Of a stretch of DNA of 25,957 nt, positions 1 to 8,903 are shown piece after piece; the stretch's first letter is position 1, and each line of letters begins with the position of its first letter. The notes below the pieces were generated by a model. The model did no database searches and was not told where the DNA came from. It saw only the letters and a list, made by a program, of their open reading frames with translations. The DNA is from a bacterium (GTDB lineage: Bacteria > Lindowbacteria > 2-12-FULL-62-27), in assembly GCA_016202645.1 (NCBI GenBank), contig JACQOF010000145.1, positions 1-25,957 of the forward strand. Direction: 5' to 3'. The position numbers were made by a program, and so were the translations under genes.

Positions 1-542
1 CCGAGCGCGCCGGCCGCCGGGTCCGGGAATTTCAAAAACGCGTCGCGACCGAAGTCCGAAACAAATACGGTCCCCCCTCAAAATTATTTCTCTTCCAAGG
101 CCGGGAAGTTTACTATCTAGACCGTCCCTATCTGGCCGCCAACGATACGTCCTACACCTCGATCTTGGCGGACATTCGTTTCTGGGCGTCGTCGGAAACC
201 TGGATCAGCCGCATCTACGACCGGGATCAACTGATGTCGGGTGAGCGCCTGAATGCGGTCGGCGAACAGCTTCGGCACTCCTTTCATCCCAGCATCGGCG
301 CCGATCTCTATTTCATCCCACGACCGTATGTCTACACCTCCGGCTACCCGAACGGAACCGGCCATGGAACACCCTATTCCTACGACAACCATGTGCCCCT
401 CCTCTGGTACGATCCCGCGCGGCCGCCGGTTGAGATTTCCGACACGGTCTACACCGTCGACATTGCCCCCACTCTGGCCGAGCGGATCGGCCTCAGGCCG
501 CCGGAGATGTTGGATGGACAAGTCCTTCCAGCCAATCCGTGA
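1..542 (+). CDS. PafA-like alkaline phosphatase, C-terminal part (5' truncated by window)
   Basis: The frame is open from base 3 to a TGA at 540-542, so about 179 C-terminal residues are visible and the start lies outside the window. The segment HGTPYSYDNHVPLLWYDPAR, close to the C-terminus, is the metal-ligand region of the alkaline phosphatase superfamily branch of type I phosphodiesterases and PafA-like phosphatases, where a histidine before a G-T/S-P-Y run and a D-x-H pair bind zinc. It is followed by a typical VDIAPTLAERIGLRPP stretch and a short tail. Such enzymes are exported and hydrolyse phosphomonoesters or diesters. The nucleophile Thr/Ser region is not visible, so monoesterase and diesterase cannot be separated. 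A nested inverted repeat follows directly downstream. Confidence 0.8.
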   Translation, partial: ERAGRRVREFQKRVATEVRNKYGPPSKLFLFQGREVYYLDRPYLAANDTSYTSILADIRFWASSETWISRIYDRDQLMSGERLNAVGEQLRHSFHPSIGADLYFIPRPYVYTSGYPNGTGHGTPYSYDNHVPLLWYDPARPPVEISDTVYTVDIAPTLAERIGLRPPEMLDGQVLPANP

Positions 543-553
543 ATTATCGTCCT

Positions 554-643
554 GAGAAGGCTCAATATTCAACACTCAATATTCAATGCTCAAGTTTTCA
601 AAGTTGAAAAATGAGTGTTGGATATTGAATATTGAGCCTTCTC
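554..643. repeat. Nested inverted repeat with a repeated AT-rich 12-mer
   Basis: A perfect 19-bp inverted repeat pairs 554-572 with 625-643. Inside it 570-578 can pair with 612-620, and 595-601 with 604-610 around a two-base loop. The word CTCAATATTCAA occurs twice in direct orientation (561-572 and 576-587). The RNA would fold into a long, interrupted hairpin between the phosphatase stop and the DUF115 gene. No T-run follows the stem, so it is not a textbook Rho-independent terminator, although it may still end or protect the upstream transcript. It looks more like a dispersed intergenic palindromic element. Confidence 0.8.
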
Positions 644-666
644 CATTCTGAAGGCAGGGGCCCTTC

Positions 667-2469
667 ATGCTGGACATAATGCGTTTTCGCGCTCAGATGG
701 AAATGATCAGCCACCGGAATCCCGGGCTGGTCGTCAAGCTTCTGCCCGACCGAAAAAAGAGCCATGCCGAAATTTCGGAAAATCCGTCCGGCGGGTTCAG
801 TCTCAAATGGAGCGACAAACTCCTGCACAGCCTGAAAGATCCAGAGGGCGAGGCCCGGCATATCCTGGACCGCGTGGCGTTCGAACCCGACCGGTCGCAG
901 GTGATCTTCGGCATGGGCCTCGGCCACCTCGCCATGGGCGCCCGCGCACGCCTCCCGGAACAGTCAGCCCTGATCATCATCGAGCCGGACGTCCGGATTC
1001 TCCGGGAAGTTCTGGCCGCGGTGGATCTTCGGTCTCTTCTGTACGACGACCGCGTGCATCTGGTCGCCGGCCGGGACTGGCCGGAAACATTTCGGATCAT
1101 GATCCGCCGATGCGAGGACGCCGGCTGTCGGCCGAGCACGTCGATCCTGGCCCTGCCGGCCTACCGAACCTATTTCCACCGGGCGCTGGCTGAAGCGCGC
1201 AGTGTTCTTGCGCAAAGTCTCAACGAGAGGGACATCGACACTCAGACGCGAGTCCGGCTTTGGGATCTGTGGAACGGCAACCTCACTCAAAATCTTCCGC
1301 AGATCCTGTCATCCGCGCCCGTCAGGATTTTCACATCGACGTTTCAAGGCATCCCCGCCGTCCTCGTCGGCGCCGGCCCCAGCCTGGACGATGTCCTTCC
1401 GGACATTGCGCGCGTCCGGGAAGGGGCGCTCCTCATCACCGTCGACACGGCCCTCGCGCCTTTGCTCTCGGCGGGTTGTGAACCCGACATCGTCCTGGCA
1501 ATGGATGCCCAGGAGGAGAATGCAACGGATTTTACAGACCTTCCGCCACACCAGACGACACTGCTCTTTGACGCATTTTGCTATCCCACCATCCCCGCGC
1601 AGTATCCAGCGGGTTCGCGGATCCTTTCTCTGACAGGCCATATTCTTTCGGACATCGGCGGCACGATCGTTCTCAGGAACGGCCTTTTGCCTCTGCTCGA
1701 ATTCATCCTCGGCCAACCCTTCGGATTCCTCCAGAACGGCGGTTCCGTGATCACGGCGGGATTCGACCTCGCCCGGCTCGCCGACTGCTCGGCCCTCTGC
1801 ATCGCCGGCGTGGATCTGTCGTATCCGGGACTCCTCACCCACAGCAAGCGAACCCGGCGATTCGGAAAACGATACGGCCTGCAGAACCGCTTCGCCACCG
1901 CCGAATGGGATTTTTATGAGGAGTTTTCCCAGAAGGCCCGCATGCGTCTCGACACGGCGGGCGGCGGCAAGGTATGGTCCGACCGGGTTTTGGTCATGTA
2001 CAAGCAGTGGATGGAGGATTCGGCCTCAAAGGCCGGCCTTCCGTGCTTCACGCTCGGAAACCCCCGAGGCCTGACCCTTCACGGATACCCGCCGGTTTCC
2101 GCAGCCGAGTTTTTGAAGACGCATGGCGCCGACCGCTCGGAGATCGAATCAAGGCTGTCGCGCTGCCGGAGATACCGCCCGGACTTCGACAGCGCCAAAA
2201 TCCTGGAGCGAATCCGCCAGGTCCGCGACGATATCGCGGGACTGGACCATCGCCCCGCCTCAAAAAAGATCGGAGCGTTCGATCTGGCCGAGTACGTCGA
2301 GATGGCATCGTTCGCCGTGAGCGAGCGCCTGAAGGATGTTCTATCCATGGAGCCGGAATCCTCCCACCGATCTCGTCGGGAGCAGGCCGCGCGCGCGGTC
2401 CGGCAGTTCGTGACGCCGTTTCTGGACGGGCTGGAAGAGGTGATCAAAACTAACAAACTAAGGGAATGA
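667..2469 (+). CDS. DUF115 / Maf-like (motility-associated factor) glycosyltransferase candidate
   Basis: This 600-residue protein carries the DUF115 core: VLVGAGPSLDDVLPDI at about 233-246, then an acidic stretch ending VDTALAPLLSAG and CEPDIVLAMD (about 259-280), and IAGVDLSYPG further on. An N-terminal region with GMGLGHL (82-88) and IIIEPD (103-108) matches the usual layout of the Maf family. Family members include flagellin glycosyltransferases that add nonulosonic acids, and the archaeal MptE-type 6-hydroxymethylpterin diphosphokinases. The length and N-terminal domain favour the Maf type. No flagellin or nonulosonate genes are in the window, so the acceptor is unknown. The ATG at 667 lies a few bases after a purine-rich GGCAGGGG. 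The gene ends 25 bases from a convergent neighbour. Confidence 0.8.
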   Translation: MLDIMRFRAQMEMISHRNPGLVVKLLPDRKKSHAEISENPSGGFSLKWSDKLLHSLKDPEGEARHILDRVAFEPDRSQVIFGMGLGHLAMGARARLPEQSALIIIEPDVRILREVLAAVDLRSLLYDDRVHLVAGRDWPETFRIMIRRCEDAGCRPSTSILALPAYRTYFHRALAEARSVLAQSLNERDIDTQTRVRLWDLWNGNLTQNLPQILSSAPVRIFTSTFQGIPAVLVGAGPSLDDVLPDIARVREGALLITVDTALAPLLSAGCEPDIVLAMDAQEENATDFTDLPPHQTTLLFDAFCYPTIPAQYPAGSRILSLTGHILSDIGGTIVLRNGLLPLLEFILGQPFGFLQNGGSVITAGFDLARLADCSALCIAGVDLSYPGLLTHSKRTRRFGKRYGLQNRFATAEWDFYEEFSQKARMRLDTAGGGKVWSDRVLVMYKQWMEDSASKAGLPCFTLGNPRGLTLHGYPPVSAAEFLKTHGADRSEIESRLSRCRRYRPDFDSAKILERIRQVRDDIAGLDHRPASKKIGAFDLAEYVEMASFAVSERLKDVLSMEPESSHRSRREQAARAVRQFVTPFLDGLEEVIKTNKLRE

Positions 2470-2494
2470 CCCCTTTTACCTTTTACTGCTTTTA
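2470..2494. other. Short convergent gap with repeated CTTTTAC words
   Basis: The 25 bases between the converging stops of the DUF115 and DUF4153 genes consist of T-rich words (CTTTTAC occurring three times with small spacers). This could help end plus-strand transcription, but no stem precedes it. No other signal is seen. Confidence 0.4.
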
Positions 2495-4324
2495 CTATTT
2501 TCTCCTGTACAGCAAATAGCCTGAATAGTTGGTGACGCGCAGGCGGTCGGATTCCACTTCGCCGTTCAATCGTTCAAACACGAACCGCGCCCGGATTGTC
2601 GGCGTCTCGGTGTCGTATGTCAGATCTGAGAAGTCTGCCGCGTGGCCGAATTTCTCCATCCCGGGCCGTTCCCATATTGAGCGCGCCACCGCCCCGGCGT
2701 CGATGGCGGCCAGCGGCGCGTCCGGAAGGCGGACGATGGAAATGATTCCGCGTTCGCGGTCCAGCAGGGCCAGGCAGGTGTCACCCATCAGCGTCAAACT
2801 CGTGGTGTCATGCCCGTACCGGATGACCGCCAATGTCTCGAACCCATCTACAACCATCTCCCGGTTGATCCGGTCGGCATGATAGTAGAAATGCTGGGCG
2901 GACGGGCCCCCGGACCGGCCCCCCGCATAGTCAAATCCCATCAGTTTCGTGAATGCCGCGGCCGAATGGCGGGTGACGCCAAAAAAGGTGGGATGGTCGA
3001 TAAATTCTTTCCGCTGTCCGGCGATCCATTCCGGTTCAAACCATGCCTCCAGCGGATCCAGTCCGTGGTTCCGGATGATGTAATCCAGCGTGGCGCTGAT
3101 CTCCTTACGATCCGCAAACGTGATCACACCCTCGATCTTCGCGACCCTGCCTTCTTTGATCAACCCGTTTTTGACCAACAGGCGCTCCAGCCGGGCCATC
3201 TGGCTGTGGAGCGAGACCGAATAAGCGCCCCAGGGGCCGAACGAGGTGATCAGCGCCAGCGCGCAGAGCGATTGCGGGATGCGGCGGATGTCGGCGGCCT
3301 TGCGGGCGAGGAAATAAATCGCGACGCCCAACAGCCACAGCCCGAGCACCGCCAGGAGGTACCGCCGCTCGGTGAATCCATACTGCCGGACGCGAATATA
3401 GAGCGACGCGAAGAGCATGCCGATCAGAGGGACCATCGACGCGTAAAACACTTTTTCGTAAACGCGCATCCAGCGGTTGCCGTCTTGCTCCTTCACCGGC
3501 TGGATAAGCAGGAGGTTGAAGATGCCGCCCACAGCCATCGCCGAGACCATCCAGCCGACGAGTCCCTCCGGCCATTTCCCGGTGACACATACCTTGCCCA
3601 GATAGACGTAGAGAATGACGCCGTATACCGTGATCAGCGGGATGAGCAGGTACTGGGCGAAGATTTTCAGCCCGTTGGGGTAATTGTCGGACGCCGAGAG
3701 TTGGGGTGAGTGGATCTCCGGCACGCCCGCCAGAAAATGCCAGGTCTGAAACACAAAGACGCAGAAAATCCAGAGGTCGTAATAGACCTCGCCTTTGATT
3801 TTGACATCGAACAACCGGTCGACGGCCGAGAGGGCGAGCGCGGCGCCGAAGAAGAGGACGTAGGCATAGAGCGTGGAGAGCAGAAACCGCGTGAACAGCG
3901 ATTTGTTGAACTGCCAAAACCGGTCCGGCCGCGCTTCGCGAATGAACGCGACAAACGCCGCCGCCAGATGCGCCGCCAAGGCAAGCTGAAAGTAGCGCAC
4001 GTAATGATTTTGAGTGAGGGTGCCGATCGTCGCGCCGTGGTAAAGTCCGAGCAGAACCAGTCCGGCGGCCATGCAGGCGATCCGCACGGCGGCGGCGCAC
4101 GCCGTCTGCTCGATCGCCAGCGCGATGACCAGAAACAGCGGGATACCAAGCGCCGATGTGAACATCAGGCGCACGATTTCGTATCCACCCTCTGAAGACT
4201 CCCGGTGGACGATCCACATGAACACCGCCGCGCAGACCAACGCGCTCAATAAAACGAGCGGAAAACGCCGGAACGCCGCCGTCGCGGAATGCCGGAGGTA
4301 GGAGATGGACGGAAGTTTCAGCAC
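2495..4324 (-). CDS. DUF4153 multi-pass membrane protein
   Basis: This 609-residue protein has about ten to eleven hydrophobic segments in its first 370 residues and a soluble C-terminal part of about 230 residues. The segment FNKSLFTRFLLSTLYAYVLF, the following ALALSAVDRLFDVKI and the YYDLWIFCVFVFQTWHFLAG stretch are characteristic of DUF4153 membrane proteins, whose function is not known. The C-terminal part (including DYIIRNHGLDPLEAW) is likely extracytoplasmic. The predicted start is a GTG six bases after the ispG stop, making it the last gene of a four-gene minus-strand operon. The Shine-Dalgarno is weak, so translational coupling to ispG is plausible. It converges with the DUF115 gene. 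Confidence 0.75.
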   Translation of the reverse strand: MLKLPSISYLRHSATAAFRRFPLVLLSALVCAAVFMWIVHRESSEGGYEIVRLMFTSALGIPLFLVIALAIEQTACAAAVRIACMAAGLVLLGLYHGATIGTLTQNHYVRYFQLALAAHLAAAFVAFIREARPDRFWQFNKSLFTRFLLSTLYAYVLFFGAALALSAVDRLFDVKIKGEVYYDLWIFCVFVFQTWHFLAGVPEIHSPQLSASDNYPNGLKIFAQYLLIPLITVYGVILYVYLGKVCVTGKWPEGLVGWMVSAMAVGGIFNLLLIQPVKEQDGNRWMRVYEKVFYASMVPLIGMLFASLYIRVRQYGFTERRYLLAVLGLWLLGVAIYFLARKAADIRRIPQSLCALALITSFGPWGAYSVSLHSQMARLERLLVKNGLIKEGRVAKIEGVITFADRKEISATLDYIIRNHGLDPLEAWFEPEWIAGQRKEFIDHPTFFGVTRHSAAAFTKLMGFDYAGGRSGGPSAQHFYYHADRINREMVVDGFETLAVIRYGHDTTSLTLMGDTCLALLDRERGIISIVRLPDAPLAAIDAGAVARSIWERPGMEKFGHAADFSDLTYDTETPTIRARFVFERLNGEVESDRLRVTNYSGYLLYRRK

Positions 4325-4330
4325 GCGCGG

Positions 4331-5551
4331 CTATTTGCGGGCATAGGTCTTCTCGACGTAATCCTCGACGATTGCCTGGAAATCAGCCGCCAGTTTTTCC
4401 TGCGAGCCTTCCAGGGTCACCGATTTTTTCCCGTTGATGTAAATGGGCGCCCGCGGCGATTCGCCGGTGCCGGGGAGGCTGATGCCGATGTTGGCGGCTT
4501 TTGATTCTCCCGGACCGTTGACCACGCAGCCCATGACGGCGACTTTCATCGATTCGACGCCCGCGCGCGTTTTTTTCCATTCGGGCATCCGGTCCCGGAT
4601 ATATCCCTGGACCATCTCCGCCAGCTCCTGAAAGACCGTGCTTGTGGTTCGGCCGCATCCCGGGCAGGCCGTGACGGACGGTGCGAACGCGCGGATCCCG
4701 AGCGCCTGCAGAATCTCCTGCGCGACGCGGACTTCCTCGCGGCGGTCACCGCCGGGCTGCGGGGTCAGGGAGACGCGGATCGTGTCGCCGATACCCGCCT
4801 GCAGAAGCACCGCCAGCGCGGCGCTCGATGAAACGACGCCCTTGACGCCCATGCCGGCTTCAGTGAGTCCCAAATGCAGGGGCTGATCGGTCTTCTCCGA
4901 CAGATCCGTATAAATGCCGACCAGGTCCGGGACGTTGGATATCTTGCAGGAGATGATGATCTGTTCTTCCGTGAGGCCCAGATCGAGCGCCATTTCCGTC
5001 GACTGGACCGCCGACATCACCATGCACTCGTTTAGAATTTCCTCGGCGCTCCGGCCAAGATTCTTTCGCGCGTTTTCCTCCATTTTGGCAGTCACCAAAT
5101 CCTGGTTGAGCGACCCGGCGTTCACGCCGATCCGGACCGGCACCCTGTTTTTAGCCGCGACCCCAACGATCGCCGCGAAATGTTCGTCGCGGCTTTTGCC
5201 CATCCCGACGTTCCCCGGATTGATCCGGTACTTGTCGAGCGCCTTCGCGCACTCCGGAAACTGCGTGAGCAGAATATGCCCGTTGTAATGAAAATCCCCG
5301 ATGAGAGGCGCCCCGCAGCCGGCCTCCCGCATCCGCCGCTTGATCTCCGGCACGGCCTCTGCCGCCGCCGGCGTATTGACCGTCACCCGCACCATCTCCG
5401 ATCCGGCCTCGGCCAGCTCGATCACCTGCCGCGCCGTTCCGGCGGCGTCGGCTGTGTCGGTGTTCGTCATCGACTGAACAACAACCGGCTGACATCCGCC
5501 AACCGGAACCTGCCCCACTCGCACCGTATGTGTCTTTTTGCGTCTGATCAT
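4331..5551 (-). CDS. ispG: 4-hydroxy-3-methylbut-2-enyl diphosphate synthase (IspG/GcpE)
   Basis: IspG catalyses the penultimate step of the MEP isoprenoid pathway, reducing 2-C-methyl-D-erythritol 2,4-cyclodiphosphate to HMBPP with a [4Fe-4S] cluster. The 406-residue protein has the TIM-barrel start ([13 protein letters not shown] at about 23-35, with RVTVNT, DFHYN and NPGNVG further on). Its C-terminal cluster domain has C296 and C299 in ACPGCGR, C342 in GCVVNGPGE and the fourth ligand Glu at about 349. The length fits the bacterial two-domain type without the plant/chlamydial insertion. ATG at 5551 is preceded by GGAG at a good spacing, and it begins 12 bases after the VanZ-protein stop. 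All catalytic and cluster residues are present, so I expect an active enzyme. Confidence 0.97.
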   Translation of the reverse strand: MIRRKKTHTVRVGQVPVGGCQPVVVQSMTNTDTADAAGTARQVIELAEAGSEMVRVTVNTPAAAEAVPEIKRRMREAGCGAPLIGDFHYNGHILLTQFPECAKALDKYRINPGNVGMGKSRDEHFAAIVGVAAKNRVPVRIGVNAGSLNQDLVTAKMEENARKNLGRSAEEILNECMVMSAVQSTEMALDLGLTEEQIIISCKISNVPDLVGIYTDLSEKTDQPLHLGLTEAGMGVKGVVSSSAALAVLLQAGIGDTIRVSLTPQPGGDRREEVRVAQEILQALGIRAFAPSVTACPGCGRTTSTVFQELAEMVQGYIRDRMPEWKKTRAGVESMKVAVMGCVVNGPGESKAANIGISLPGTGESPRAPIYINGKKSVTLEGSQEKLAADFQAIVEDYVEKTYARK

Positions 5552-5563
5552 TCTGGCTCCATT

Positions 5564-6745
5564 TTATCTCCGCGTCCGGGCCCGGATCAACTGATCCGCG
5601 AACGCGGTGACAGTCAGTACCCCGATTACCATGGCGAAAATTCTGATCCATAAAGTCAGCGTGTCATACGTCGTCACAATCGCTCCCCCGACCGGACTCC
5701 AATAGTCCGGATTCAAGGCTCCGGCCGCACGCAGTTCCGGTTCCAGGGATTTTCCGCCGTCCGGCCATTTCCGGAGGGACTGCGACACAAAGGCCGGGTA
5801 ATATTTTTCGAGGATCCTGTTTTCCATCCAGGCGATCCGAAGGTGCTCGATGCGTTCCGTCGTGTTCGGCGTGGCTTTTTGGAGATACCGGTCTCTTCTG
5901 AATATTCGCACGCGCACTTCATGAACGTAAGGATCTTTCCTTCGGGAGTACCGGATCAGGAAGTCCCCGTAGTCCGTGTCGGTTGTGGCGTCGACGATCC
6001 CAGCCACAGCAGCCCCGCGCGCCGAGTCCTCCTTCGCCAGGGCCTCCGGCCGAAAACTCGAATTGAACGCGCCGATTTCCGGGTCCGAGAAGCGCGCCCC
6101 AAAATCCACGACCGTCCACATGAAAAGTCCCATCGATACGACGGCGCCCGCCAGGAGCCCGCCAGTTGCCCAGACCTCCATTTTGCGTTGGATCGGCTGA
6201 AATCCCGCCGGCGCCCATGCCGTCGCCAGCCCGATCAGCGCCAGTGCCACCGCTTCGAGATTCAAAAAAATGTCTCCGGTATCCCCCACCCGCCTAGGCA
6301 CGAGGGACTGAAGGTATTCGTCGAAGACTCCGATCAGAAAGCAGACCGCGAGGGTCTGCGGATACAGGAGCCGGGTGTCGAAGTGGCATCGGAGGGCGTA
6401 AAACACGAGAAGCGCCAGGACGCCGTATTGAAGGAAATGTATTTTCTCCGGAGCAATATCGATCGTCCACATAAAATACCCGTACCCGGCAAGTACCCCC
6501 GCCAGCCATAGACCGCGGGTCAAATTGAATCCGGGCCGACGGACCACTTTGGCTCCAAATGCGATCACCACAAGCAAGATGATCCCGCCAAAGAGCGGCC
6601 CCAGGACCGGATCGCCTCCGAGCTTCATGCCCAGGAATTGGACGAGATCCCGCGTGTAGGGAATCAGAGCGTAAATGGACGCCGTCCACAGCGCCGCATA
6701 CGCCCAGCGGCGCGGCGCCTCCGCGCCTTCCCCGGCCGCCGTCAT
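5564..6745 (-). CDS. VanZ-domain membrane protein with a large extracytoplasmic extension
   Basis: This protein has 393 residues. The N-terminal half has about five membrane segments with the VanZ-family signature: IHFLQYGVLALLVFY at about 102-116 and DEYLQSLVPRRVGDTGDIF at 142-160. After another helix (about 192-212) comes a soluble region of about 145 residues (about 215-360), rich in charged and aromatic residues, with no domain I recognise. A final helix lies near 362-382. VanZ domains occur in teicoplanin-resistance proteins and many uncharacterised envelope proteins. This one is unlikely to be a resistance gene, because it lies in a housekeeping operon. Its ATG overlaps the stop of the upstream cyclo-ligase (ATGA), so the two are translationally coupled. 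Confidence 0.75.
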   Translation of the reverse strand: MTAAGEGAEAPRRWAYAALWTASIYALIPYTRDLVQFLGMKLGGDPVLGPLFGGIILLVVIAFGAKVVRRPGFNLTRGLWLAGVLAGYGYFMWTIDIAPEKIHFLQYGVLALLVFYALRCHFDTRLLYPQTLAVCFLIGVFDEYLQSLVPRRVGDTGDIFLNLEAVALALIGLATAWAPAGFQPIQRKMEVWATGGLLAGAVVSMGLFMWTVVDFGARFSDPEIGAFNSSFRPEALAKEDSARGAAVAGIVDATTDTDYGDFLIRYSRRKDPYVHEVRVRIFRRDRYLQKATPNTTERIEHLRIAWMENRILEKYYPAFVSQSLRKWPDGGKSLEPELRAAGALNPDYWSPVGGAIVTTYDTLTLWIRIFAMVIGVLTVTAFADQLIRARTRR

Positions 6746-7314
6746 TTCTGTCTTGCCGAAAACCAGAAAACTCCGCGGTCGGTCACTACGCCGTCCAGCC
6801 GTTCGTCCCTGGAGGTATGGGGGATGTTCCGCGCCACCTGAACGTGAAACGCGACTCCAAGACGGATCCCCGTCCCGGAAGAGGAAAGCCAGCGGTCGAA
6901 ATATCCGCCGCCATGTCCGAGTCTCCAGCCCTTTGAGTCAACGCCAAGGCACGGAACCAAAATGAGGTCATTCCGGCGCGGCCTGCCCGCGCGGCGGCCC
7001 CGCACCGGTTCGAGAATTCGATATGTCCCGGGCCGGAGGCCATCCACGGATCGGATCACATGAAAGGTCATCCGCCCCCCGGCCACTTTCGGAAACGCGA
7101 TATCCGTGCGGCGGCGCAACAATTTCCGGTAGAGCGGCCAGAGGTCCGGCTCGCCGAACGTCGCCGCGAACGCGAAAATCCGTTTCGGCCCAAGGCCCCG
7201 GATCACCTTGGCCAGTCGCCCCCGAATCGCCCGGCCAAGCCCCCGGCGCCTCCTCGGGCTCAACTTCAGCATCCGCTGACGAAGCCGATCTCGCCAAACC
7301 TGCTTGCCATCCAT
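6742..7314 (-). CDS. 5-formyltetrahydrofolate cyclo-ligase
   Basis: The enzyme converts 5-formyl-THF to 5,10-methenyl-THF using ATP, salvaging folate one-carbon units in the cytoplasm. The key family block is visible at about 117-143: LILVPCLGVDSKGWRLGHGG followed by GYFDRWL. The C-terminal ERLDGVVTDRGV matches the usual D-x-VVT-E/D end. A basic N-terminal helix containing the first KxxxR pattern is also typical. I chose the ATG at 7314 (190 residues) over an upstream in-frame TTG at 7374, because 190 residues is the family length and the upstream extension is not family-like. It is the first gene of the minus-strand operon with vanZ-like, ispG and DUF4153. Confidence 0.9.
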   Translation of the reverse strand: MDGKQVWRDRLRQRMLKLSPRRRRGLGRAIRGRLAKVIRGLGPKRIFAFAATFGEPDLWPLYRKLLRRRTDIAFPKVAGGRMTFHVIRSVDGLRPGTYRILEPVRGRRAGRPRRNDLILVPCLGVDSKGWRLGHGGGYFDRWLSSSGTGIRLGVAFHVQVARNIPHTSRDERLDGVVTDRGVFWFSARQK

Positions 7315-7393
7315 TAGACCCGACCCTACGTCCAAACCGCCACTTCCGTCAACGGGCGAAACAAGAACTCGCAACTGTTAATCTGTTAGCCTC

Positions 7394-7420
7394 CGTCCCC
7401 TTTGGGGACCCTTTGGGGAC
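7394..7420. repeat. Tandem hairpin element in divergent promoter region
   Basis: GTCCCCTTTGGGGAC (7395-7409) is a 6-bp stem with a three-base loop. It is immediately followed by a second, overlapping copy, CCCTTTGGGGAC (7409-7420). It lies in the 143-base gap between the divergent cyclo-ligase and MBL-fold genes, which must also contain both promoters. I could not identify convincing -35/-10 boxes. The element could be an operator, but its form is also that of a generic dispersed palindrome. Confidence 0.55.
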
Positions 7421-7457
7421 GCTTGCAGGGCCCCTCTTCGTTAGGCTAGTCTGTCCA

Positions 7458-8903
7458 ATGACTAATATCCAAAGAGTCTTTTCGGCGCTTGGGATCCTGC
7501 TGATCTTGGGCTTGCTCGTTCTGCCCGGCGCGCTCGGCGACACCGAACCCGCCGAACGCTCCCATGCGCCTGATGACCTCCTGGTCGTCGTCATGGACGT
7601 CGGCCAGGGAGACGGGATTTTTATCCGGACGCCCGGCGGGAAAAATATTCTGATCGACGCCGGGCAGGACGCGCGGCGCGGGGTTCTGCCTTTTTTGCGG
7701 GCCCAGAACATCACCCGCATCGACGCGCTCGTGGCCAGTCATCCTCACGCGGATCACATGGGCGGCGCCGCCGCCGTCATGCGCTATGCGGACGTCCGGC
7801 AGGTCCTCGACAGCGGCAAAAATCACGCGACGCCGCAGTACGAGGAGTTTCTCTCAACCATTCGGGAATTGGAAATTCCATACCGCAACCCGCGAGCGGG
7901 CGAAAAACTGAACTGGGACCCGGCGCTTGACGTGATGGTTCTTCATCCCGACAACGCCGACTACGACAACGTGAACGACAATTCCATCGTCATCCGGGTC
8001 GCCTACAAGGGCGTTTCGTTTCTCTTTACCGGGGACGCCGAGGAGGAGGCCGAGGACGTGATCCTCGGAAGTTTCCGCGGGCGACTCAAGTCCGACGTTC
8101 TCAAGGTCCCGCACCACGGCAGCCGCACGTCATCGACGCCGGAATTTTTGGACGCCGTCCAGCCGAAATACGCCGTGATCTCCTGCGGCCATCAAAACAG
8201 TTTTCGCCACCCGAGACCCGAGACCCTGCGGAATCTGGAGCAGGTCGACGCGAAAATCATCCGAACGGACATCGAGGGCTACGTGATGTTCAAAACGGAT
8301 GGAAAGAAAATTCGAACGTATCAATCTCCCGTCCCGTTCCCCAAGATCGATCTTCCCGCCGGCAATCCCAGGCCCTTTGACGGGCCGGAATGGTCCGGGA
8401 AGGCCGCCGCGCGGGAAGAAGAAGCGGTTCTCGAAGCCGGACCCGGCGAAAACCTCTGGTCCCACATCGCCAACGCGCCCCGCTGGATGATGCCCGCGCC
8501 GCCGGGCGCATGGTCCTGCGGCGTGTCCGTGAATACCCAGCTCAGCCGAAAAACGGAATCCGGCCTGATTCTCTGGTCCGACGAGAAAAATTTCGTGATC
8601 TTCGGCCGCCAGGAGGAGCGTCTCACCGCGCTGACCGTCGTCAAAAACGGAAGGGTTTCCCTTGGCCCGGAACAATTGGTTTTCACCCCCGGCCGCATCG
8701 CCTTTCGAAAGACCGCCCGGTTTCTCGAAGCCCTCGCCTACGACGCCCCGGAAAAAACCTGGCGCGTTTTGTGGCGGCTGTCCAAAAAAGATATGCCCCG
8801 CATCGCCCGGGACGCGCGAATCGGCGTCTACGCCAAGTCCTGGGGGAACGGCGAAGCGGCCGCGACATTCACCGACTTTCGGATTGCCGCGGCGCTTCCG
8901 TGA
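7458..8903 (+). CDS. Secreted ComEC/Rec2-type MBL-fold hydrolase with C-terminal beta-sandwich domain
   Basis: From the ATG at 7458 the protein has 481 residues. Residues 1-27 are a signal peptide (hydrophobic 9-24). A metallo-beta-lactamase fold of the ComEC C-terminal type follows: MDVGQGDGIFI (46-56), HPHADHMGG (95-103), TGDAEEEAE (191-199), VPHHGSRTSS (217-226) and the HPRPE motif near 251-255. This family hydrolyses phosphodiester or related bonds with two metals, and in ComEC acts on DNA during uptake. Here there is no competence membrane domain. Residues about 325-481 form a separate beta-rich domain (SGLILWSDEKNFVIFGRQEE) resembling DUF1349 / concanavalin-like sandwiches. Frames extending further upstream cross the divergent gene and were rejected. 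The stop overlaps the next gene's start (GTGA). Confidence 0.82.
   Translation: MTNIQRVFSALGILLILGLLVLPGALGDTEPAERSHAPDDLLVVVMDVGQGDGIFIRTPGGKNILIDAGQDARRGVLPFLRAQNITRIDALVASHPHADHMGGAAAVMRYADVRQVLDSGKNHATPQYEEFLSTIRELEIPYRNPRAGEKLNWDPALDVMVLHPDNADYDNVNDNSIVIRVAYKGVSFLFTGDAEEEAEDVILGSFRGRLKSDVLKVPHHGSRTSSTPEFLDAVQPKYAVISCGHQNSFRHPRPETLRNLEQVDAKIIRTDIEGYVMFKTDGKKIRTYQSPVPFPKIDLPAGNPRPFDGPEWSGKAAAREEEAVLEAGPGENLWSHIANAPRWMMPAPPGAWSCGVSVNTQLSRKTESGLILWSDEKNFVIFGRQEERLTALTVVKNGRVSLGPEQLVFTPGRIAFRKTARFLEALAYDAPEKTWRVLWRLSKKDMPRIARDARIGVYAKSWGNGEAAATFTDFRIAAALP

Noticed and set aside
554-643. Rho-independent terminator for the phosphatase gene
   Set aside because: The stem is AT-rich and interrupted, with no terminal T-run. 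I list it as a repeat instead.
3105-4217. 370-codon alternative frame inside the DUF4153 gene
   Set aside because: Its arginine/proline-rich translation is typical of frame-shifted GC-rich DNA, and the DUF4153 frame has family motifs and membrane helices.
5564-6745. Glycopeptide (teicoplanin) resistance gene because of the VanZ domain
   Set aside because: No other van gene is present, the operon is metabolic, and VanZ domains are common in proteins unrelated to resistance.
7023-7457. Upstream extension of the MBL-fold gene
   Set aside because: It would run antisense through the cyclo-ligase gene and bury the signal peptide. The ATG at 7458 gives a proper exported protein.
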